Part shown: in pieces, positions 1 through 5,502 of the stretch
Layout of the letters: each line of letters begins with the position of its first letter
Position numbering within the stretch: the stretch's first letter is position 1
Origin: a virus
DNA: 21,896 nucleotides
IMG/VR virus record: IMGVR_UViG_3300033571_010386
Span: 1 to 21,896 of that record
Direction: 5' to 3' (one strand)
Made by a program: the position numbers and the translations under genes
Notes under the pieces: model-generated
Told to the model about the DNA's origin: nothing
Seen by the model: only the letters and a program-made list of their open reading frames with translations
Database searches by the model: none

Positions 1-7
1 TGTGCGA

Positions 8-24
8 GTCCGAATTATTCGGAC
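8..24. repeat. Perfect 7-bp inverted repeat with 3-nt spacer
   Basis: Arms GTCCGAA (8-14) and TTCGGAC (18-24) flank a TTA spacer. The geometry (7-bp arms, 3-nt loop) is that of the 19 intergenic stem-loops further right, but the arm sequence differs. It lies just beyond the terminator of the leftmost operon, where a cassette stem-loop would be expected. Confidence 0.5.
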
Positions 25-42
25 AATTCAGAACAGAGAAAT

Positions 43-76
43 AAAAAAAGCCCGAAGCAACTAAATGCAACGGGCT
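43..76 (-). terminator. Intrinsic terminator of the leftmost operon
   Basis: On the - strand the arms AGCCCG (76-71) and CGGGCT (54-49) are followed by seven T residues (49-43). It lies 5 bases after the stop codon of the gene ending at 82 and closes the operon that starts near 2115. Confidence 0.85.
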
Positions 77-81
77 AGAAT

Positions 82-306
82 CTATTCAGAAAATTCTACT
101 TCTCTTAGGTGATACCATTCATCTTCGATATCACGACGACCACCGCCAGCAAGAATATGATCTATGAGTTTTTCACCACGCTTATGATCAATATTTAAAA
201 CATTTCCAATAGCATTTCGCGTAGGCTTACATCTAAAAATAGCTACGAAGTATTCTCCATGCTGATCGTAATCATTGTGTTCTCGTGTAAGCACCCAAAC
301 ATTCAT
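82..306 (-). CDS. Small hypothetical phage protein, 74 aa
   Basis: I do not recognise a family. The product is a soluble, charged protein of 74 residues with no signal peptide, membrane segment or Cys/His cluster. The ATG at 306 follows AGGAAG with a 6-base spacer, and this ribosome site lies in the end of the upstream gene, whose stop codon (308-310) is one base away. It is the last gene of an operon that includes two tRNA-type genes, and an intrinsic terminator follows at once. Function unknown; that it is a gene is fairly sure from the ribosome site and close packing. Confidence 0.75.
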   Translation of the reverse strand: MNVWVLTREHNDYDQHGEYFVAIFRCKPTRNAIGNVLNIDHKRGEKLIDHILAGGGRRDIEDEWYHLREVEFSE

Positions 307-307
307 T

Positions 308-556
308 CTAATCTTCCTTTTCGAATTTTTCGTACAGTAGTTTATATTCCATATATGGTGGCAATATATCTACCTTGGATAAACCATCGCAATGCCGTGC
401 TTCTAAATCCATAAGCCTATAAAGCTTGGACTCGTACTCTACTTCTATAAGTAAAGCATCAAAATGGAATCTTATCCCAAGTTCATCCATAAGCCCGAAT
501 AATTTTTCGAGCTTTTTTGATAATGGATGTTCATCTGTTAATCTATGTAGTGACAT
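308..556 (-). CDS. Hypothetical protein directly after a tRNA gene, 82 aa
   Basis: No family recognised. The protein is 82 residues, acidic at its C-terminus (ends EKFEKED), with an N-terminal stretch rich in Lys, Glu and Leu that should be helical. The ATG at 556 is only 6 bases (TTAAAA) past the 3' end of the interrupted tRNA-like gene at 563-697. There is therefore no room for a normal ribosome site other than bases inside the tRNA acceptor arm (GAAG). If the tRNA is cut out, the mRNA would be almost leaderless. The next gene starts one base after its stop. Confidence 0.7.
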   Translation of the reverse strand: MSLHRLTDEHPLSKKLEKLFGLMDELGIRFHFDALLIEVEYESKLYRLMDLEARHCDGLSKVDILPPYMEYKLLYEKFEKED

Positions 557-562
557 TTTTAA

Positions 563-697
563 AGCTTCATGGGTGAATCGAACACCCGTCCTATGAATAT
601 ACTAATCTAGTCAGGATTGTATATGAAAGTAAATATTGGTGACTAATCAATACTATAAACTTACAAACATAGTGTAATACCACTATACGAATGAAAC
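563..697 (-). tRNA. tRNA-Thr(UGU)-like gene split by a 65-nt insert in the anticodon arm
   Basis: Read on the - strand, the parts are: acceptor GTTTCAT (697-691) pairing with ATGAAGC (570-564), seven pairs including one G-U; a D arm of classic form starting TCGTATAGTGG; anticodon stem CTATG (672-668) pairing with CATAG (595-591); and T arm GGGTG-TTCGATT-CACCC (587-571). After the 5' half of the anticodon stem comes TTTGTAA (667-661), a canonical loop with U33, anticodon UGU and A37. Before the 3' half of the stem there are 65 extra bases (660-596). The variable loop is only 3 nt (GAC) and no CCA is encoded. Either this is a tRNA with a very short intron-like insert, or a tRNA gene inactivated by an insertion. 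The isotype is inferred. Confidence 0.6.
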
Positions 698-704
698 ATT
701 AATT

Positions 705-1202
705 CTAAGCATTGAATTCGATATCGCCTGATTTCAAACCAATAACATTAGAAAGTTCGATAACTTGCCAGTTAACAACTGACGAGCTATAGCCGTAGCT
801 TGGAATATACTTTTCAACATTGTTGTATGGTACTTCAAGCCCGGTAGCATTGTCGATATAAATCGACTTTGTAATATTGTGCCCGTCAGCATTAGTTTTT
901 GGAAGAAAAGCTAGATACTGCTTTTGCGTGTCAATATGCTGTACGATGAATTTACTAACTCTACGTCCCCGGCCCTTCCAGAGCGATTCTGCTTTGAAGT
1001 CCGGCAGGTCGCCTTCGCGTTCAAGCTTATTGTTTACGGCGTTTTCGTAGCTTGCACCAATGATTCCATTGCGTAGTGAAATCTTGGTTACTCCTTGCGG
1101 AAACTCTACCTTTGATTTTGCGAGTAGTTTACATTGTGTCTTGGTTCGCAAGCTAACAATTTTAGCAGAATCGATTTTAGCCAATACATCGTGAATCTTC
1201 AT
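705..1202 (-). CDS. Hypothetical phage protein between two tRNA genes, 165 aa
   Basis: I do not recognise a domain. The 165-residue protein is basic in its first half (many Lys and Arg, including KGRGRR near residue 78) and more neutral and aromatic in its second half; it has no signal peptide or membrane segment. The ATG at 1202 follows GGAG with an 8-base spacer. tRNA-Ile lies 39 bases upstream and the split tRNA-like gene begins 7 bases after the stop, so mRNA and tRNA must be separated by processing. Its first residues (MKIHDVLAK) resemble those of the gene at 10779-11129 (MKINELLAR), too short a match to claim homology. Confidence 0.8.
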   Translation of the reverse strand: MKIHDVLAKIDSAKIVSLRTKTQCKLLAKSKVEFPQGVTKISLRNGIIGASYENAVNNKLEREGDLPDFKAESLWKGRGRRVSKFIVQHIDTQKQYLAFLPKTNADGHNITKSIYIDNATGLEVPYNNVEKYIPSYGYSSSVVNWQVIELSNVIGLKSGDIEFNA

Positions 1203-1241
1203 ATCCTAAACTCCAAAAAATAGTACCTAAAAATCTAAAAG

Positions 1242-1315
1242 TAGGAAGTGTTGGAGTTGAACCAACGACCCCGGCTTTATAAGAACCGTGCTCTAACCGC
1301 CTGAGCTAACTTCCC
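1242..1315 (-). tRNA. tRNA-Ile(UAU)
   Basis: A full cloverleaf can be drawn. Acceptor GGGAAGT (1315-1309) pairs with ACTTCCT (1249-1243), the first pair being G-U. The D arm is GCTCAGGCGGTTAGAGC. The anticodon loop CTTATAA gives anticodon UAU, reading AUA. The T arm carries the loop TTCAACT and the discriminator is A. CCA is not encoded. The AUA codon is frequent in the AT-rich late genes on the right of this window, so the tRNA may support their translation. It lies inside a protein operon, 7 bases after the stop of the small ORF at 1323-1379. Confidence 0.93.
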
Positions 1316-1322
1316 AAACCAA

Positions 1323-1379
1323 CTAATCAATATAGTGATGAATAATCAGTAGTAGTATTCCAGCTAGTATTATTGACAT
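1323..1379 (-). CDS. 18-residue hydrophobic peptide overlapping the upstream stop codon
   Basis: The reading frame MSIILAGILLLIIHHYID starts on the stop codon of the Cys-cluster gene: TAATG, with the last A of TAA used as the A of ATG. GGAG lies 5 bases before the ATG, so re-initiation or coupled translation is plausible. Residues 3-13 are continuous hydrophobic residues, enough for a short membrane helix. A related 19-residue ORF with the same TAATG arrangement follows the DUF932 gene (6295-6354): the two share the M-x-I-I-L-x-G start and the hydrophobic body. That shared design is the main support; size alone would not justify it. Function unknown. Confidence 0.5.
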   Translation of the reverse strand: MSIILAGILLLIIHHYID

Positions 1380-2077
1380 TAGTTCTCCACGACGAATCCG
1401 CTACGGTCATATTTTGCTTTTCCCTTGGCATACAATCCTTGCCAGCCATGAGGATCTAAAAACCGTAGGTCAGTTTTATCGGCATTGTGTACCTTATAAC
1501 CTAACCAGCCCGGCCCAATATCCTTATTACGGAATACGACTGCTACGTTACCACCACGCTTTAGAACGTCGAGCGACTTGTCAAAGTTTACTTCGGAAAG
1601 AGAAAATGTCAAGTGATAATTGCTTGGAAATTCTCCATGAATAAAACGAAGCATACGGTTGTAAATCTTCGTGTAATCGTACCATTGCACGTTAGGAAAA
1701 TCCGAGTGCAACTTTGGTACTACTTGCTCCCACATTATATCGCTGGTGCCATTAAGACGCAATGCGGGCTTGAGCTTGAGCTTATTACAGCGGCGAACAA
1801 ATGCATCGACTTCATCATATAGTTGGTCGATAAATTTAGTTCTATCCTCGAAGAAATACTTCGTTCGTGCAATACGGGCTTGCTGAACACTATTCATGCG
1901 ACCCCTACCACTAAGATTAAGGCAAGCTGCAATACATGCATCGCTAGCACTAGCACAAGTATTGTATCCGGACAATTTGTGTGGTGCAAGATATAGAATA
2001 CCACTGTAGTATCCTAATCCGGCATCATTACTTTTAGCAATCTTAGGCGATGAATCACCCTTAGTCAATAACTGCAT
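1379..2077 (-). CDS. Conserved phage protein with a C-x6-C-x3-C cluster, 232 aa
   Basis: The N-terminal third has three close cysteines (C-ASASDA-C-IAA-C, near residues 41-52), followed by N-L-S-G-R-G and R-x-x-R-x-A-R-T-type positions. The middle has RLNGTSDIMWE. I recall this pattern from a family of phage and plasmid proteins of unknown function (DUF7227-like); the assignment is from memory. The Cys cluster could bind a metal or an iron-sulfur centre, but that is inference. It is the first gene of the leftmost operon, driven by the promoter at 2122-2149. Its TAA stop overlaps the ATG of an 18-residue hydrophobic ORF, and tRNA-Ile follows. Confidence 0.85.
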   Translation of the reverse strand: MQLLTKGDSSPKIAKSNDAGLGYYSGILYLAPHKLSGYNTCASASDACIAACLNLSGRGRMNSVQQARIARTKYFFEDRTKFIDQLYDEVDAFVRRCNKLKLKPALRLNGTSDIMWEQVVPKLHSDFPNVQWYDYTKIYNRMLRFIHGEFPSNYHLTFSLSEVNFDKSLDVLKRGGNVAVVFRNKDIGPGWLGYKVHNADKTDLRFLDPHGWQGLYAKGKAKYDRSGFVVEN

Positions 2078-2121
2078 AATCGTCTCCGTTAGAGTAAGAT
2101 ATCGTTTGTTTCGATGCGATT

Positions 2122-2213
2122 ATTTTACCACGACTATTCGCCATGTCAAGGATATGGAAGAAAAAAAATAAAATTAAAATGGGGCTTGACAATTCGTTCG
2201 GGCCTGTTATAAT
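2122..2213. promoter_or_regulatory. Back-to-back divergent sigma-70 promoters
   Basis: The - strand promoter has -35 TTGACA (2149-2144), a 16-bp spacer and -10 TAAAAT (2127-2122), and drives the operon starting at 2077. The + strand promoter has -35 TTGACA (2186-2191), a 16-bp spacer and -10 TATAAT (2208-2213). Between the two -35 boxes lies an A-rich tract that could act as a shared UP element. This is the complete form of the arrangement left as a lone CTTGAC in most other type A cassettes. Confidence 0.85.
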
Positions 2214-2298
2214 AAAGGAAACCTAACAAAAGGTAAATAGACAAGATAGAAAACTACACGGGCATTTAGACAAGTTGACGAAAAATTTGCCCGATGAC

Positions 2299-2326
2299 TT
2301 GACAAGCCCGAAAGCAATGGTATAAT
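2299..2326 (+). promoter_or_regulatory. Second + strand sigma-70 promoter
   Basis: -35 TTGACA (2299-2304), 16-bp spacer, -10 TATAAT (2321-2326). It repeats the + promoter at 2186-2213 about 113 bases downstream and sits just before the only + strand gene of the left part. Between the two promoters is a possible hairpin with arms GGGCA and TGCCC. I see no gene in 2214-2298. Confidence 0.85.
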
Positions 2327-2390
2327 TAAAGCGTAACAAACACCTGTTTATTTTTTTTCTTCTACACTGGCTTGGCCAGAAGGATTTATT

Positions 2391-2597
2391 ATGTCGGAAA
2401 CGATTGCTCAAGAACGAACCCAGCGACAACCTATCGCTAAAGATACACCGGTTACTATCGCTAGTACCGGTCGTAGAATGAAGGTTTGGCGAGATATGGG
2501 AGACTTTAACATTATTTGTTATAGCTATGCACCCTATCGCGGAAGCAATGAGTTCGCAGAATTGCATACCCTCGATAATCTAATCGTAGGACGATAA
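2391..2597 (+). CDS. Hypothetical 68-aa protein, the only + strand gene of the left part
   Basis: No family recognised. The product is 68 residues, with a polar, Gln/Arg/Thr-rich N-terminus and an aromatic middle (CYSYAPYRG). The ATG follows AGAAGGA with a 6-base spacer. Two consensus + strand promoters stand upstream and a short hairpin (CTGG-CTTGG-CCAG) lies just before the ribosome site. The 3' side carries a structured three-way-junction element (2608-2690) and stem-loop copy 1 (2714-2730), between convergent genes. An overlapping - strand frame here is rejected because it lacks a ribosome site and covers the + promoter. Confidence 0.75.
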   Translation: MSETIAQERTQRQPIAKDTPVTIASTGRRMKVWRDMGDFNIICYSYAPYRGSNEFAELHTLDNLIVGR

Positions 2598-2607
2598 TGC
2601 AATAAGA

Positions 2608-2690
2608 TATTATCTAACCGGTGATTATCCCAATGGATAAACATTCCTAACAGAAAGCTGAATTAACAGCCACCGGTAGGATAGATAATA
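2608..2690 (+). ncRNA. Predicted three-way-junction RNA structure after the 68-aa gene
   Basis: A closing stem of 9 bp (2608-2616 with 2682-2690) continues, after a 4-nt AGGA bulge (2678-2681), into a 7-bp GC-rich stem (ACCGGTG 2617-2623 with CACCGGT 2671-2677). Inside are hairpin A (TTATCC-CAAT-GGATAA, 2625-2640) and hairpin B (GCTG-AATTAA-CAGC, 2657-2670), the latter abutting the inner stem. No T-run follows, so it is not a plain terminator. It starts 10 bases after the stop of the + gene. The strand is inferred from that gene. It matches no riboswitch or ribozyme that I can name. Confidence 0.5.
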
Positions 2691-2713
2691 AAAGGGTAAA
2701 ATATATGTAGCGA

Positions 2714-2730
2714 GGCCGACAAAGTCGGCC
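2714..2730. repeat. Stem-loop copy 1, between convergent genes
   Basis: Arms GGCCGAC (2714-2720) and GTCGGCC (2724-2730) with AAA between. This copy lies between the + gene ending at 2597 and the - gene ending at 2776. It has no promoter beside it, unlike nearly all other copies. Confidence 0.85.
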
Positions 2731-2775
2731 CATCCCAAAGATTAGGGATAGGCTTAGAATTATAAATCAATCAAT

Positions 2776-3000
2776 CTACGCCGGGCCGTAAACCCATTCT
2801 TCTGTGCGATTCCAATAACTTAAAAGCTTAATGAACTTATCGGAAGTATTTGTCCCTAATATTGCAACATAGCATGTATCAGTTGATCCATATTCTAGAT
2901 TGCATCTTCTAAGTTTCCAAACTGTATAGCCCGGAGAATAGAAACTTGCTTCACAATGAACATATCTAACTCCGACTTCTTCTAGCGTTATGAGATCCAT
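2776..3000 (-). CDS. Hypothetical protein, third gene of a three-gene cluster, 74 aa
   Basis: No family recognised. The protein has 74 residues with several Cys and aromatic residues and no clear motif. I chose the ATG at 3000, with AGGTG six bases before it. A GTG at 3009, directly after the upstream stop and preceded by AAGGA, would add three residues and is a real alternative. It is the last of three closely spaced genes (3604 to 2776) that share the promoter at 3823-3850. Confidence 0.65.
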   Translation of the reverse strand: MDLITLEEVGVRYVHCEASFYSPGYTVWKLRRCNLEYGSTDTCYVAILGTNTSDKFIKLLSYWNRTEEWVYGPA

Positions 3001-3009
3001 AGCAGTCAC

Positions 3010-3261
3010 CTACATCCTTTGGTAAGAATCTGAGAAGAGCTTATTATTTTCCATAACAATGTTATAGACAATCCAATGTTTTCTAGTGTCTGACTCTGGT
3101 TCTTCAAAGCCATAACTTACACCGCAACTAGTACCAAATAGTTTTACAGTTGCTAGAACCTGACTACCGTTCATTAGGTAGCATTCTGGATACAACACGT
3201 TTCTATCGTCATCGTAAATAACAGAATACAGTTGTTCTGAACTAAGCTCAATATTCGACAT
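3010..3261 (-). CDS. Hypothetical protein, second gene of the cluster, 83 aa
   Basis: No family recognised. The protein is 83 residues and acidic, with an Asp run (YDDDRN) near residue 20. The ATG at 3261 follows AGGAG with a 6-base spacer. An in-frame ATG at 3276 has no ribosome site. Its start overlaps the end of the preceding gene by 14 bases, so the ribosome site lies inside that gene and translation is probably coupled. Confidence 0.7.
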   Translation of the reverse strand: MSNIELSSEQLYSVIYDDDRNVLYPECYLMNGSQVLATVKLFGTSCGVSYGFEEPESDTRKHWIVYNIVMENNKLFSDSYQRM

Positions 3262-3604
3262 ACCAATCTCCTTCAAATTCTCTTGGGTCTTCGCTATAGT
3301 CTAATTGTACTTCATCGATCTTATTTGTCAATAGATCGAAAAGTTTTTCTCCAATTTCTTGCGGGATTGCTCTACCACTAATAGTAGCACAATCAAAAAT
3401 ACGTTCTTCGTCACTTTCCTCCGGATAGCAATTTTCGGGCGGGCCGTATGTTTGTGCCGGAGTATAGTAACCAGACGACAAAAACTCAATTGTTAGCTCG
3501 CAATCTTGCTCGCTAACTAGCCCTGAAACTAAATCTCGGCACTCAACCGATAGTTCTGAAATATCGATGTGCAGTTTTCCGCGAATGTTTTTCCAGCTAG
3601 ACAT
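3248..3604 (-). CDS. Acidic hypothetical protein after a tRNA-like gene, 118 aa
   Basis: No family recognised. The product has 118 residues, is strongly acidic, and contains a Pro/Tyr-rich stretch (YYTPAQTYGPPENCYP) near the middle. The ATG at 3604 follows GAGAGG with a 6-base spacer. Longer in-frame starts run through the tRNA-like gene at 3633-3703 and are rejected. It is the first protein gene on the transcript from 3823-3850. Confidence 0.75.
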   Translation of the reverse strand: MSSWKNIRGKLHIDISELSVECRDLVSGLVSEQDCELTIEFLSSGYYTPAQTYGPPENCYPEESDEERIFDCATISGRAIPQEIGEKLFDLLTNKIDEVQLDYSEDPREFEGDWYVEY

Positions 3605-3632
3605 AGTTTTCCTCTCAAAAGATATAAAACAA

Positions 3633-3703
3633 GTTCGCTTGTAGGAATCGAACCTACACTCCACCCGTAACGGGTTGCGTCACCAATATACACCAGAAGC
3701 GAA
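3633..3703 (-). tRNA. tRNA-like gene with a 3-nt anticodon loop (possible tRNA pseudogene)
   Basis: On the - strand, acceptor TTCGCTT (3703-3697) pairs perfectly with AAGCGAA (3640-3634). The D stem is GTGT/ACGC with a GG-containing loop. The T arm GTAGG-TTCGATT-CCTAC (3657-3641) is canonical. The anticodon arm is not: ACCCG and CGGGT (3675-3663) pair perfectly around only TTA, where a 5-bp stem with a 7-nt loop is expected. There are also 3 bases, not 2, between acceptor and D stem. The total is about 71 nt, and no isotype can be assigned. It may be a tRNA that lost about four anticodon-loop bases, or a tRNA-shaped RNA with another role. Confidence 0.55.
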
Positions 3704-3822
3704 TGCAACAAAATGAGGTAACGTTGCACCTGAATATTTAGTCGCGGTCAGGATATTCGCGAGAGGTAGCTAGCCTCGCAAAAACAACTGAGTTATCCAA
3801 GCCCTGCTGTTCTTGTATCGTT
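3704..3822 (-). other. Structured leader before the tRNA-like gene, no ORF
   Basis: This is about 110 nt of transcript between promoter and tRNA-like gene. On the - strand it contains a hairpin with arms GCGAGG and CCTCTCGC and another with arms GAATAT and ATATTC. There is no ATG in the - strand reading. I see nothing coding. Confidence 0.4.
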
Positions 3823-3850
3823 ATTATACCAAAACTTTTCGGTATGTCAA
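3823..3850 (-). promoter_or_regulatory. Sigma-70 promoter directly after tRNA-Met
   Basis: -35 TTGACA (3850-3845), 16-bp spacer, -10 TATAAT (3828-3823). The -35 box begins one base after the 3' end of the tRNA-Met gene. No stem-loop is present at this junction; the tRNA takes its place. Confidence 0.85.
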
Positions 3851-3851
3851 G

Positions 3852-3924
<73 letters not shown>

Positions 3925-3930
3925 ATGAAT

Positions 3931-4143
3931 CTATTTGTATATCAAGCAAATGTTAATAGTAAAACACTGTGAAGTATTAGTGTATTCTCCAAAATCGTTA
4001 AAATGCTCTAAATCATCTCCTTCTAGACTTAGCAGTTCTGGAAATCTTATCTTTGCAGCTAAAACTGCTTCATCAAAGTTATTTCCACCCCTGTAAACAA
4101 TAACATCATTAGGCTCTTCACCTGTTCTAACAACAACATACAT
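3931..4143 (-). CDS. Hypothetical protein upstream of tRNA-Met, 70 aa
   Basis: No family recognised. The protein starts MYVVVRTGEEP, has an acidic centre and a hydrophobic C-terminal end (CFTINICLIYK). The ATG at 4143 follows AGGAG with a 7-base spacer. A TTG one codon earlier is less likely. It has its own cassette promoter at 4182-4209, and tRNA-Met follows its stop by 6 bases. Confidence 0.75.
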   Translation of the reverse strand: MYVVVRTGEEPNDVIVYRGGNNFDEAVLAAKIRFPELLSLEGDDLEHFNDFGEYTNTSQCFTINICLIYK

Positions 4144-4181
4144 CAATCATCTCCTTAGTAATCGTCTCGTCTCATGCAATT

Positions 4182-4275
4182 ATTTTAACATACAGATCGT
4201 CATTGTCAAGCGATTGTGTCGAAATAAAAAAAAGAAAGATTTCGCTTGACTCCGGCGAGGCCGACGAAGTCGGCC
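4182..4275 (-). promoter_or_regulatory. Cassette 2: stem-loop plus promoter for the 70-aa gene
   Basis: Stem-loop arms at 4259-4265 and 4269-4275 (GAA between). -35 TTGACA 4209-4204, 16-bp spacer, -10 TAAAAT 4187-4182. An A-rich tract and an inverted CTTGAC lie between the two. Confidence 0.85.
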
Positions 4276-4300
4276 CATTTTATAAGGCAGACTTCTATCG

Positions 4301-4849
4301 CTAAGCGTAGAGTTCTTCTTCTTCTTCGAATTCAAAGTGATGATCAAATGATTTCGCCTTTGAACCTTGAAGCCCAAAGCGTTGATTATATGCTTCGGTA
4401 ACTTCTTCTAAAATTTCCCAAGTGATTTCATATCCATGCTCTTTCATGAGTACAAAAGTATCTTCAATCCTTTGGTACTCGATATGCTCATCAACATAGA
4501 TAGTACAACCGGATTCATCATTCAACGCATGTTCGAAATCGTGAATGGCCCAAAATGGATTTGAGTACACTACTTCTATTTCTTGCTCTCCGTCTTGCTG
4601 TAGCAACCATGAAAGATACATAATAAGCAGGTCTGTACTAGTGCTGCTGTAGTGGCGATGGTCTAGATTCATTGTTAGCTCGCCGTAGTCATGCTCAAAA
4701 CTAACGCCGTACTTAGTATTGATGCTCATTCCGCAATTTTCAATCATGAATTTTACATGATTTAGCGGAACGTAGAACATACAGTCTCCTGCAAATTCTC
4801 CACCTGCAATATCAATATTCATCTTAACATTCTGAACTTTATATCGCAT
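4301..4849 (-). CDS. Acidic hypothetical protein, 182 aa
   Basis: No family recognised. The protein is 182 residues and very acidic overall, ending in a Glu run (EFEEEEELYA), with many His and Tyr. There is no membrane segment or signal peptide. The ATG at 4849 follows AAGGAG with a 6-base spacer. Its promoter is at 4878-4905, and the next upstream element is an intrinsic terminator rather than a stem-loop. Stem-loop copy 2 follows 25 bases after its stop. A frame nested at its end is a shadow. Confidence 0.8.
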   Translation of the reverse strand: MRYKVQNVKMNIDIAGGEFAGDCMFYVPLNHVKFMIENCGMSINTKYGVSFEHDYGELTMNLDHRHYSSTSTDLLIMYLSWLLQQDGEQEIEVVYSNPFWAIHDFEHALNDESGCTIYVDEHIEYQRIEDTFVLMKEHGYEITWEILEEVTEAYNQRFGLQGSKAKSFDHHFEFEEEEELYA

Positions 4850-4877
4850 GATTTTCTCCTTGGTTAGCGATACCTAG

Positions 4878-4905
4878 ATTATACACGGGATTTTATCGTT
4901 GTCAA
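4878..4905 (-). promoter_or_regulatory. Sigma-70 promoter for the 182-aa gene
   Basis: -35 TTGACA (4905-4900), 16-bp spacer, -10 TATAAT (4883-4878). It is insulated upstream by the terminator at 4915-4957. Confidence 0.85.
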
Positions 4906-4914
4906 GTAAAAAAA

Positions 4915-4957
4915 TAAATAAAAAAAGCCGGTGACAGAAAAAACTTCCATCACCGGC
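4915..4957 (-). terminator. Intrinsic terminator
   Basis: On the - strand GCCGGTGA (4957-4950) pairs with TCACCGGC (4934-4927) and seven or more T residues follow. It ends the transcript that starts near 5496, just before the next promoter. Confidence 0.85.
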
Positions 4958-5023
4958 GAATAAAAATAATGTTAGGCTTACAACTTACTTGCGGTATTCG
5001 TAATTTTTAAGATTCTCAATTGA

Positions 5024-5215
5024 TTATAAGCCAATTAAGTTAATCGCCTGAATTTTAAGTCTTCCGACTGCATGGTATCTTATTGTTTGATTATGGTTCT
5101 CAAACTCGGCGTAACATGCTTGTGACATATATAAACCAGCAAGTTTTACCTCTCCTAAGGTTGAGAGTACAACTGCAACCGCCCCGACTACCCCATTAAG
5201 GAACTGGCAACCCAT
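5024..5215 (-). CDS. Possible small protein with hydrophobic N-terminus, 63 aa
   Basis: No family recognised. Residues 5-20 are mostly Gly, Val, Ala and Leu and could form a short membrane segment; the rest is mixed. The ATG at 5215 has only a weak GGGGA upstream. It lies about 280 bases from its promoter (5503-5530), so its transcript would have a very long leader. The region could equally be non-coding RNA ending at the terminator at 4915-4957. Low confidence. Confidence 0.35.
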   Translation of the reverse strand: MGCQFLNGVVGAVAVVLSTLGEVKLAGLYMSQACYAEFENHNQTIRYHAVGRLKIQAINLIGL

Positions 5216-5502
5216 GTTGTCCCCGATATTGCTTGAGGTTAGACAAACATGTTACCCCCACAAGCTCACCGCTTAACCTTTCTACCTTTCTGCCTTTCTA
5301 AAACTATACACCTCAGGTTTCGGCATCATGATGTATAATCCGTGCAAGCTAGAGTTTTGAGTCTTGAGCCTCTCTCGCGTCTCGCAGTAAACCACGATAG
5401 GTTGAATTCCAACCACGATACCCACTCAACACTCTAGGTCTCGCCATTTCCCTTACCGACTAGTTGCTTGACTGCTATTCGGTGTCTCTTGCTTACTCCC
5501 TT
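5216..5502 (-). other. Long untranslated leader or RNA gene with direct repeats
   Basis: This is about 290 bases transcribed from the promoter at 5503-5530 with no convincing gene. It contains the direct repeat TATCGTGGTT twice (5420-5411 and 5399-5390) around a short palindrome, and three tandem AGAAAGG-type repeats (about 5300-5276) that look like serial ribosome sites. Two short frames exist: 32 codons at 5447-5349 (start too close to its AAGGG) and 15 codons further on. The region may be a regulatory leader or a small RNA. Confidence 0.4.

Noticed and set aside
2223-2567. 114-codon - strand frame opposite the 68-aa + gene
   Set aside because: It lies over the + strand promoter and antisense to a gene with a good ribosome site and promoters.
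4180-4377. 65-codon - strand frame between the 182-aa and 70-aa genes
   Set aside because: It reads through a stem-loop and a promoter and ends inside that promoter.
5390-5420. T-arm-like sequence (GGTTGAATTCCAACC) suggesting another tRNA
   Set aside because: The loop is too short and no acceptor, D or anticodon arms can be found around it.
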